A stretch of DNA of 64,000 nucleotides from Budorcas taxicolor (lineage: Eukaryota > Chordata > Mammalia > Artiodactyla > Bovidae), in NCBI RefSeq assembly GCF_023091745.1, contig NC_068920.1, positions 148,147,622 through 148,211,621 on the forward strand. The letters are read 5' to 3'. A model generated the notes under the pieces. It worked only from the letters and a program-made list of their open reading frames with translations. It was not told the DNA's origin and did not search any database. Position 1 is the first letter of the stretch. Each line of letters begins with the position of its first letter. Position numbers and translations under genes: made by a program. This document shows positions 55,713 through 64,000 of this stretch, piece by piece.

Positions 55713-56235
55713 AACAGTGAGCAATGAGTAGTAGCAGAATAAAATATCACTGTAGCTGGTAATTCAATGGCTATCTTGGAGATAAGGATGAGATTTTTAG
55801 TTGCTAAGACAGTTTACTCTGCTTGTAGTAGCCACATTATCTCTGTATAAATTGGAGTGGTTCTTCCAAGGTGATGAATGCTTTTGCTAAGTGATCTACT
55901 CCTTCCTGGGCCCAATGAAAGAAAGCAGTGGTTTTTATTTTTGCGAGTGAGAATTTTAAAAATAAGAGGAGTTTGTAAGCTGTGGGTTCCCTGTGTGCCA
56001 AGCTCAGAAGGAGAGCACAGGTTTCTGGTTTTTTACCTTCCCACAAATAGGGACTCAGAGCCCAGAAAGTCCAGCATCACGGACACACCTGGGCTAACGC
56101 ATCCTCCGCCCACAGCCTAAGAAGGCACTCGCTTCTCAAAGCAACTGAACTGAGTCCCCAGATCTGCAAAATAACCGTTGATCACTTGTAGCCCGCTAGT
56201 GATTATTAGTGGGCTAGTCACTGTTAGTGTTCTAC
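55713..56235. other. Unique sequence
   Basis: No repeat or exon recognised. Confidence 0.35.
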
Positions 56236-56244
56236 AAGAATGAA

Positions 56245-56447
56245 AGTGTTAGCTGCTCAGTCGTGTCCGACTCTTTGTGACCCCATGGACTGTAGCCCGC
56301 CAGGTTCCTCTGCCCATGGGATTCTCCAGGCAAGAGTACCGGAGTGGGTAGCCATTCCCTTCTCCAGATCTTCCCAACCCAGGGGTCGGACCTGGGTGTC
56401 CTACATAGCAAGCAGATTCTTTACTGTCTGAGCAACCAGGGAAGCCC
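56245..56447 (-). mobile_element. Bov-tA SINE with perfect target duplication
   Basis: AAGAATGAA at 56236-56244 and 56448-56456. Tail 'GCTGCTCAGTCGTGTCCGAC'; head 'GAGCAACCAGGGAAGCCC'. A MIR follows directly. Confidence 0.96.
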
Positions 56448-56456
56448 AAGAATGAA

Positions 56457-56590
56457 CTCATGTAATTCTTACAACAGATTTCTTCATTTTACAGGCAGGG
56501 AATCTGAGGCAGGAGAAGGTTATAGACTTGCTCAGAGTCTCCCACTGGGCTTTGAGTCCTGGCAGCCTGACTGCTGGGTGATGTGCAGAC
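56457..56590 (+). repeat. MIR SINE fragment, plus strand
   Basis: 'CATGTAATTCTTACAACAGA', 'CATTTTACAGGCAGGGAATC', 'GACTTGCTCAGAGTCTCCCA' and 'GAGTCCTGGCAGCCTGACTG'. Confidence 0.75.
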
Positions 56591-57670
56591 TACCAATCTC
56601 CTTTCCCAAACAAGGCAAAATGCTCCAAAATGGATAAGACCATCACACAATTATGATGCTAAAGTGCTTTGTGGTCAAAAAGAACACCAAAATAGACGGC
56701 ACTCTGTGTTTCTGTTTAAAACAACTCTAAATGTTGTTAGAAAGAGAAGAACAGTTATTGTTTTTTTTCTCAACAGTTATGAGATGTGAGTTTTGAGACA
56801 GAATTTTTATGAGCTTTTTTAAGGCTGCAAAGATAAGAATTCTTAAGAACTAACCATGAAATGAGATGCACTGCCAGTAAGAAGACATTCTTTTCATATT
56901 GATTAAAATAGATTTTATTTATATTGTGGATAGTTATATGCCCATGATACAACATACGAAACTACGAATCGAATATGGTGAAAAGGAGTTTCTCTTTCAT
57001 TCCCGATTCCCAGTCGTCAAATCCCCTCCCTCAGACATGATTGCAGTAGGTCTTGTGTAACCTTCTAGAGATTGTCTATGTGTATATTAGCCTATGTGTC
57101 TATGTAGTTTATATTTGGGAGGGAGTGAGACAGAAATGGTAACTTACTATGGGTAAGTAGTTCAGGACTTTGCTATTTTTATTCAAGACTGTAGACTTTG
57201 CTATTTTTACTTAAGACTGTAAGCTGAAGTTCAATATGAATTTGGCCCAAAGTACTATATAGAAATCTCATCAAGCTAGTCATCACTTATAAAAGCAATG
57301 ATGTCTCTACATAAAATTTGTATCTTACAAAATTATTGTTTGTGATAACTTTGCAATGATTCCTTTTTATTTTCCAGCTTAAAGGTCGTGAGATTTGAAT
57401 TCCTCCGTTTTGTTTTTATACTTCATTTATATTTCTTTCATCAGATTGGATGGAGTACCACTGCCAGAAAAAGGTTGACAGTTGGAGTCATGGACATTCT
57501 TTTCTTTTTCTTGACTGAATTGGAAGCTACTAGTTTCCGTCATTAAACATATTACTAACTTGGATTAACACACACACACACAAACTAAATACACAAATAC
57601 ATGTACTTAATAACATTATTTCAATAGTTGTTATATCTTTATATCATACTGAGAAATCATCCACCTTTTC
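56591..57670. other. AT-rich sequence with a possible old L1 segment
   Basis: 56900-57110 ('AAAAGGAGTTTCTCTTTCAT', 'GTAACCTTCTAGAGATTGTC') resembles an old L1-type 3' UTR, tentatively. 57569-57582 is a short CA repeat. No exon. Confidence 0.3.
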
Positions 57671-57678
57671 CTATATTT

Positions 57679-57886
57679 GTTTTTAGTTGCTAAGTAGTGT
57701 CTGACTCTTTTGTGACCACACGGACTGTAGCCCAGCAGCCTCCTCTGTCCATGGAATTTTCCAGGCAAGAATACTGGGGCAAGTTGCCATTTCCTACTCC
57801 AGAGGATCTTCCCAACCCAGGGATCAAACCCAAGTCTCCTGCTTGGCATTGGATTCCTTACCACTGAGCCACTGGGAAGCCCTTCG
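57679..57886 (-). mobile_element. Bov-tA SINE with target duplication
   Basis: CTATATTT at 57671-57678 and 57887-57894. Tail 'AGTTGCTAAGTAGTGTCTGA'; head 'ACCACTGAGCCACTGGGAAG'. Confidence 0.95.
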
Positions 57887-58253
57887 CTATATTTAAGAAT
57901 ATTTATTAAAAAGAGATGTTAACATATATAAAATGCTTCTTTATAATACATGGAGATGATCATTTGATTTGTTTTCTTTTCATATATTCATATGATAGTT
58001 GTAAAAATCAGTGATGAATTTTAACTCTTCTTGCATTTTGAGATTGATGTTACTTGGTTGTTGCATATTTTTCTTTGAATGTTTTGAATTGCTTTTTAGA
58101 ACTCTTTCTCATGTTCTGTTTGTTCTTATTGTTCTCAGTGTTTTGCTAGCCTGAAGGAGGAAAAAAAAAAGCATTACCAGCCTCCATTGTTTTTCCCATG
58201 ATCTAGAATAGTTTGAAAGAACTAGAGTTAATCTGTTTCTTAAGGGTTTGATG

Positions 58254-58462
58254 GGGGTTCCTGGTTGGCTCAGTGGTTAAGAATCTGCCTACCAAGCAGG
58301 AGACACGAGTTCGATCCCTATGTCAGGAAGATCCCCTGGAGAAGGAAATGCAACCCACTCCAGGATTCTTGCCTGGGAAATCCCATGGACAGAGTAACCT
58401 GGTGGGCTACAGTCCATGCAGTCAAAAGAGTTGGACATGACTGGGCGACTAAACAACAACAG
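58254..58462 (+). mobile_element. Bov-tA SINE inside old L1
   Basis: 'GGTTCCTGGTTGGCTCAGTG', 'GAGTTCGATCCCTATGTCAG' and 'GAGTTGGACATGACTGGGCG' with an AAC tail. Confidence 0.93.
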
Positions 58463-58690
58463 CCAAGTATTGGTAGGTATCTATTATCAAATCATCTAAG
58501 ATCACTGCTTTTGGGGGATGTTAGCACTTAAATAATTTTTTCCATTTCCTCCTGAGTAATTGATCTACTCTGAATTCTTAATTTCTTTGTTGTGAATTTT
58601 AGTGATTTATATATTCCAGAAAATATTTCAACTCAAATTCATCATTAAAGCCACATAGAGAAGTGATCTTGCATGATTCCTAAAATCATG

Positions 58691-58719
58691 CATATATATA
58701 TATACGTATATATTTATAT
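58691..58719 (+). repeat. (TA)n-rich microsatellite
   Basis: Alternating TATATA with one CG step, immediately left of the BOV-A2 multimer. A similar TA run (59083-59096) is on the right. Confidence 0.85.
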
Positions 58720-59080
58720 CCACTCCAGTATTGTTGCTTGGAAAATCCTGTGGATGGAGGAGCCTGGTAGGCTGCAGTCCATGGGGTCGCTAAGAGTTGG
58801 ACAGAACTGAGCGACTTCACTTTCATTTTTTACTTTCATGCATTGGAGAAGGAAATGGCAACCCACTCCAGTGTTCTTGTCTGGAGAATCCCAGGGACAG
58901 GGGAGCCTGGTGGGCTGCTGTCTATGGGGTCACACAAAGTCGGACACGACTTGTATATAGATACAATGGCAACCCACTCCAGTACTCTTGCCTAGAAAAT
59001 TCCATGGATGGAGGAGGCTGGTGGGCTACAGTCCATGGGGTCACAGAGAGTTGGACACGACTGCGCAACTTCACGACCTC
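58720..59080 (+). mobile_element. BOV-A2-type SINE with three monomers
   Basis: Monomers at about 58720-58830, 58848-58951 and 58966-59080. The first two are joined by the BOV-A2 linker (TTTCATGCATTGGAGAAGG). The second and third are joined by a TATAGATA spacer. The third is not part of the standard dimer. Confidence 0.93.
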
Positions 59081-59810
59081 ACGATATATATATAAAACAT
59101 TTATATAGTGTTTGTGTTTTCTTATTTGTTAAAATTTAGCAGATTAACTGTTAACTTACTTATTTACTTATTTGAGCTCTTGGATTTATCATTACTATTA
59201 TTTTTCAGTTTTTTAACTATTCCACATTTTATGTTTACTAATTCCTTCTCTTTTTTATTCTTGATTTTATCCATGTTTTTTCACCTTTCATTGGATGATT
59301 TATTTATCTTTTTTTTTTCTGTGTATTAACATATATGAAAAATTCTGTGCATTTTTTGAGCCCTGCTGAAAATGTAAACCATAGGTTCTACTGTATAGCT
59401 TTCAAAATTATGGCTGTTTTCTAGTTGTAACACGATTCCAGCTTTGATTTTTCTTTGACTATGAATGGAAAGTGTTGAACTTTCCAGATGGTAAGGATTT
59501 GTTTGTGTGTGTATTTTAGTTTCATTGTTAATTTTTAGCTTGTTCGTTGTGGTCAGGGCTTTTAGTTTCATTATTTCTACTTTTGGAAATTACTTGTTGG
59601 TGTTTTTGGTGGCCTAATTATCTTGGTATGCATAAACATATTTCTTTCAATAATTTCCAAGGTGTACATTTTTATGCCTGTGTCCTTTATATTACTTTAT
59701 AGAATATATTTATTCCTCTCTTTCTTCAATGTATCTCCTAACTCTGTAAATTTTTCCTTGGATGTCTTTTGAGTCTGCATGTTAGAACCTTTTATTTCCA
59801 GAAGTTTTTT

Positions 59811-61080
59811 TTTTTTTTTTTGGTAATGTATCATTTAAAAATATGTATTAACCTTGTTCAGTCCTGGGGACACCAATTGGCCATATGTTGGGTTTCTTGA
59901 TTAGTCTTACTTGTCTTTCGTTTTCTTCCTAACCTGTCCTAATTCTTTGGTTATTTTAATTTTATTTTGATTTTACTCCTCAGCCTCTTGATTGTCGTGT
60001 CTTTTGCAAGATTTTCAGTTGTTTCTTTACTTTTCAGAGCTGCTGTCAACGTGGGCTTCATCTCTGTGATGGCTTCATTTCTGTCTCCCACAGCTTTTCT
60101 GACCTCTACTAACTTGTTTTATCTCCTGTTGTTAGAAAACCGTGGGTTTCCTGAACTCTTGTATCTGCTTTGAGATCATGCTTTGTCAAGGTGATTGTTT
60201 TTCAGTTTTTTAACACGCAAGTTGATATGCTATAGATCACAATGTAAGCTTCTTAGTAACAGTTTCCTGGTCAGCATTTTCTTTATTTTATTGGATATTT
60301 GCTTTCTTTTTATGCAGTATTTGAAAATGTTGATCTGGATGCTGGATCCTTTTTGGTCATTACTTATATTTGAAACAAGTGAATTCTTTCTGGTCCAGCT
60401 AATTTCAAAATTTCACAGTGGGGAGTGGGACCATGGACCCTTAGCAAGAGTTCTTCAGAGACAAAGGGCTTTGGGTCTAAGAGCCCTCTTTTCAGACTTC
60501 ACTTTCAAAATCACCTGACATATTCAGAGGTAACTCTGAATGCTAAGTTTCTCTTCTGCTTCCTGCCTCACGGACAGACTGCTTCCTGCAGCTATGGTGG
60601 GCCTGACTGGTTTCCCAGCTGGCCCACCACATCCTGGTTTCCTTTTGAGTTTCATACCAAACTCCGTTCATGGGAATGTCCCACTTCCCACCTCTGCCCG
60701 CCCCCAAGAAAAAAGCTCAGTTTGACCCTTAGACCTGCCAGTTTCTTTGGGCCCTTCACCTTCTCAGCCTTGTCCACAGTCTGAAGCCACAAGGTCCTCT
60801 CTCCTGTTTGACCACCTCTGCATTTCATCTCCATTCCTTATGCAACATGGTTTGGGGTTGCTTATGCCTCTGGGTTTTTTTTTTTTTAAACTCGCAAGTT
60901 CATTTTGCAAGGAGGTTGAAATATCTTCTTTACTCTTCTGTATTAAAACTGGAGGTCTCCATCGTGTTTTAAAAATATTTGTGTTTTACATACAGAGAAA
61001 TTCAAATTTTGGAAAGCATTTTCTACTGCAACATGTGTAATATTTTGAAATTCTCTCTTGGCAGATACTTCCTAGCAATT
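59811..61080. other. AT-rich sequence, possibly more of the old LINE
   Basis: T-tract at 59807-59823. Text to about 60400 has the T-rich, L1-like character of the preceding element, but landmarks fade. 60420-60840 is less AT-rich and holds a 119-codon frame (60425-60784) without recognisable domains. Confidence 0.3.
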
Positions 61081-62503
61081 CAAGATTTTGTTAAAAACGT
61101 AATTTTATAGAGCTTACAAATTTAACAGATTATCAAATAAAATGTTTTGATATGAAGAAATAGTGATGTGATTTATGAATTGTCTTGCTCATAGAGTCAA
61201 AGTTTATATTCTATATAAATACAATTTATGTAGATTTTGCATGAAAATCTCTTAAAATGTTTCTATATCAAAGAAAATTGATGCCACATGCTGAAATTCT
61301 CAAAATGCTGTCTGTTGTAAAATATATACATTTATATACAAAAATCACACTTTCCTTCTGCATGATTCAAATATTAAGGCCCTTTCTCATCTCTCTTTTG
61401 TACTATCAGGTGGTGCTAAATATGTCATCTTCTAAGGATACAATTTTCAGGAATATTCTCTATGTATAGTTCATGAAGTTAGGATCCTTGGGTAGATTGT
61501 CATCATTATTGCATCAAAATTAAAAATAGCCTGATTAGAAAGTACAACAGTTTAATATAATTATATAAACTACAGAGGATGCTAAGTGTCAACAGCATTT
61601 TTAATGTTTCAACGTGAATATCATCACATGTGAAAGTGAACTCGTGGCCTTTGGGGAGGAATGGCTTGGGTGTATCTTATTCATGTTTCACAGAGAAGTT
61701 ATATAATCTTCCTTCAATGCCATTTCACCCCTTTGTTCTTTGGTAAGGGAAAGTTTGCTTAGTTTATTTGTCTAACATCAGCATGTCTGATTTCTCCACA
61801 TCATATTTGATTGGGGTTTATTGCATTAATCTCAACCCTGGGATGAAAAGTCGTTTCCATAATTTACTTAAGTACAGAACCTGGAGGAGGAACTCTGCGT
61901 AACTGTGACCTTATCACATTTTTTCTTTTCCATTTACACGTCTGCTCATTATGGAGGTAGAAACATAACAGACCTTCCAGAGGGGAGCAGGTGACTTTTA
62001 GTGACTCCGGATTGAATTTCAGAGGCCAGACTATATACTGAATAGTTTGTATTTAGCGGCAACATAATTACTATATTTCTTTAGCAAGGGAAAGAAAAGA
62101 GAAAGAGAGGTCATATGTTACTGAGTTTGAAATCCCTGGGGAGTGCTTGCAGTTATTCAATGCTGCATTTTTTTTTTTAAGAACAGACTTTCTGATTAAA
62201 AATAAATATTCACTTCTTGTATTTCAAAACTGCAGTACTACTGTGAATGCAATTATCTGGTGATTCTCTATTAACTCATATTTAGAGTCTTTTAAATCGT
62301 TAACCAACTTTCATAGTGTCACTGTTTAACCATCATCAGGCTTGGCAGTGGAGAGCTGGGTGTGGAAAGTACAAGCGCAGGGATGTGTTTACCTGAGCTA
62401 GGTAAAAGCGGGTTTAGGGGAGAGAGTAGGCAGAAAAACAGGCTGGTCGGTCTTGGCTCTTATGCACAGACAGCTTACCCCCAGCGAGGACGGGATGAGG
62501 TTT
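61081..62503. other. AT-rich unique sequence
   Basis: No repeat confidently seen. 61900-62350 includes 'GCGGCAACATAATTACTATA' and 'CTGTGAATGCAATTATCTGG' and looks like possible conserved non-coding DNA. No exon. Confidence 0.3.
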
Positions 62504-62514
62504 ATCTTGGCTTT

Positions 62515-62680
62515 TTATTTAAACGGTGTTTTAACAACTGCCGGGCCATCTATTTTATTTTTCATTTCTTTGGCCATACTACACAGCATGCAGGATCTTA
62601 GTTCCCTAACCAGGATCGAACCTGTGTCCCCTCCAGTGGGAGTGCTGTGTCTTAACCACTGGACAACCAGGGACATCTCC
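62515..62680 (-). mobile_element. CHR-type SINE with 11-bp target duplication
   Basis: 'TTTGGCCATACTACACAGCA', 'CTAACCAGGATCGAACCTGT' and 'CTTAACCACTGGACAACCAG'. ATCTTGGCTTT at 62504-62514 and 62681-62691 is a perfect duplication. The part before 62549 may be tail or captured sequence. Confidence 0.9.
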
Positions 62681-62691
62681 ATCTTGGCTTT

Positions 62692-63068
62692 CACTCCCCG
62701 GGCCATACTTTTTATCCTGATGATCACAGTCAAGACAAGATCCAGAATAGCCTACTGTTATTAGTCAGCTGCCTGACCCACCTCTGTGACACCTTTTCTC
62801 CCCTCAAGTGTTCGGCTGTGTATCCCTTGATTGCCTCTTCATAGGACAAACAATTTATAAAATTGTTTTCCACTGAGCGAGTAGAAAAGGAGTGCAATCT
62901 TCCTCCTGGCGTGGCCGAGGGACACTTGTCTCGGATCGTTGGCAGCTTAGGGATGGCTCTTTCCACTGGGAGACTCCGAGTTGGTGTTGACGTCTCTCTT
63001 GCACTGCTTCTGGGGCTGGCCTGGGAGAGTTGCAGCTCGCCTCTCCAGGCCTGGACCAGCACCAGACT
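62692..63068. other. Unique sequence
   Basis: Opposed frames (62730-63120) overlap the following SINE. No exon supported. Confidence 0.35.
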
Positions 63069-63081
63069 ATCTTACCAGCTG

Positions 63082-63194
63082 GAGAAGGAAATGGCAACCC
63101 ACTCAAGTATTCTTGCCTAGAGAACTCCATGGACAGAGGAAACTGGCAGGATACAGTCCATGGGGTTGCAAAGAGTTGGACACGACTGAATGAC

Positions 63195-63228
<34 letters not shown>
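63082..63228 (+). mobile_element. BovA monomer SINE with (AC)n tail
   Basis: A headless single BovA unit ('GAGAAGGAAATGGCAACCCA' to 'TTGGACACGACTGAATGACT') with a (CA) tail of about 16 repeats. Flanked by ATCTTACCAGCTG at 63069-63081 and 63229-63241, a perfect 13-base target duplication. Confidence 0.97.
63195..63228 (+). repeat. (CA)n microsatellite at SINE tail
   Basis: About 16 CA units, bounded by the SINE body and its target duplication, so the repeat clearly grew from the SINE tail. Confidence 0.97.
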
Positions 63229-63230
<2 letters not shown>

Positions 63231-63241
63231 CTTACCAGCTG

Positions 63242-63711
63242 TCCAGTGCAGTCAGGTTCCTGCACCCCCATCCCCAGGCTCAAGCATTGTTTGTGGTCAG
63301 CTGGCCCTGAAGAGTGCGCTGGGATAGCCCCTAGCACAGAGCAAGGCCAGCAGGACAGACAGCTGCTCTTCAGATCCTTCCTGATCGACAGTCAGACCCG
63401 AGGCCTGGATGCACACTTGGGGCCAGCTTGCTGTAGTGAGCTGGCTAGTGTGGCCACAGGGCTGCAGCCTGAAGCCTCTGTCCACCCCCACAACCCTCTC
63501 TAGCTCATAGAGGGAGACCTGCCTGCTTCTAGAGAGGGGCTGGAGAGGCTGCCTCATCCCCAGTTCGGGAGGAGACTGTTCAGGGCCTCGGAAGAGCACT
63601 TGCAAGTGCTGGGTCCTAAATCTCAGGCTGCATAAGCAGATGGCAGCGTCTGGTTGGGGAGCTGTCCTTGCCTGTCACGACCCTCCCTGAAAGTGGAGAT
63701 GGATGGAGGAG
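63242..63711. other. Unique sequence
   Basis: Opposed 85- and 102-codon frames (63246-63605) overlap and show no domain. Confidence 0.35.
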
Positions 63712-63737
63712 TTTTGTTTTGTTTTGTTTTGTTTTTC
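63712..63737 (+). repeat. (GTTTT)n tract
   Basis: Four to five GTTTT units directly upstream of a Bov-tA. Confidence 0.95.
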
Positions 63738-63754
63738 TTTCCTGGGGTCATAAT

Positions 63755-63973
63755 GGGCTTCCAAGGTAGAGCCTGTGGTAAAGAATCTGCTTTCCAGTGC
63801 AAGAGACATAAGAGACACGGGTTCAGTTCCTGGGTGAGGACGATCCCCTGGAGGAAGGCATGGCAACCTACTCCAGTATTTTTGCCTGGAGCAACCCATG
63901 GACAGAGGAGCCTGGCGGGCTAAGGTCCATAAGATTTCAGAGTCAGACACGACTGAAATGACTTAGCACGAGC
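63755..63973 (+). mobile_element. Bov-tA SINE with target duplication
   Basis: 'GGTAAAGAATCTGCTTTCCA' to 'CAGAGTCAGACACGACTGAA'. TCATAAT at 63748-63754 and 63974-63980. A small ACATAAGAG duplication lies before the B-box. Confidence 0.94.
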
Positions 63974-64000
63974 TCATAATATGGATGAGCTATAAGATGT

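Larger units (their letters stand above)
57895..59810 (-). mobile_element. Old L1/HAL1-like LINE, minus strand, interrupted by SINEs
   Basis: Read on the plus strand, worn phrases follow inverted L1 ORF2: 'CTGTTTCTTAAGGGTTTGAT', 'CCATTTCCTCCTGAGTAATT', 'AACCATAGGTTCTACTGTAT', 'TTAGCTTGTTCGTTGTGGTC'. It is broken at 58254 and 58720 by SINEs. Highly decayed, with no usable frame. Confidence 0.6.

Noticed and set aside
60425..60784. 119-codon plus ORF
   Set aside because: No domain or homology recognised; shifted frames of similar length overlap it.
1..64000. CRISPR arrays, bacterial operons, phage genes
   Set aside because: The repeat landscape is unmistakably ruminant nuclear DNA; no evenly spaced direct repeats or dense prokaryotic ORFs occur.

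Overview
This 64 kb window is nuclear DNA from a ruminant, most likely a bovid (cattle, sheep and goat cannot be told apart by eye). The evidence is the density of lineage-specific retroposons: about 26 Bov-tA/BOV-A2 SINE loci, 16 BovB (RTE-clade) LINE loci, artiodactyl L1 3' ends, two CHR-type SINEs and a Tigger1-like DNA transposon. Older mammalian repeats (MIR, L2, an MLT1-type LTR, a hAT-Charlie fragment) lie underneath. I found no convincing protein-coding exon, tRNA, rRNA, snRNA gene, CRISPR array or intact endogenous retrovirus. Most long reading frames are translations of SINE or BovB sequence, or chance frames in unique DNA. The window reads as intergenic or deep intronic sequence.

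Layout. 1-13 kb: a G-quadruplex-like run, MIR, a locally duplicated L1-tail + SINE block, an MLT1 LTR split by a SINE, a second L1 3' end, scattered Bov-tA copies and a GT-rich minisatellite. 13-24 kb: mostly unique DNA with a CHR SINE, three BovB 3' ends and one protein-like reverse-strand ORF (20349-20618) whose C-terminus resembles the end of a PP2C phosphatase domain. 24-33 kb: a MIR split by a Bov-tA and a tiny L1 with a 16-base target duplication; two adjacent BovB tails; and a 1.05 kb BovB with a recognisable reverse-transcriptase region (YADD). 33-45 kb: long repeat-poor stretches, a Bov-tA with an exact 31-base head duplication, a hAT-Charlie relic, and a Tigger1-like element carrying a BovB. 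45-52 kb: the most structured part, with SINEs stacked on one target site, a BovB inside a MIR, a 5'-inverted BovB carrying endonuclease-region sequence, and a BovB with two nested Bov-tA copies. 52-64 kb: further SINEs with clear target-site duplications (TSDs), a second stacked pair, an old L1 on the minus strand interrupted by two SINE insertions, and a CHR SINE with an 11-base TSD.

Functionally the elements form one system: L1 and BovB enzymes mobilised themselves and the SINEs (Bov-tA has a tRNA-like head and a BovB-like tail). The main value of the window is the legible order of insertions. Several AT-rich unique stretches dense in homeobox-, SOX- or POU-like words may be conserved enhancers, but this cannot be tested without alignment.
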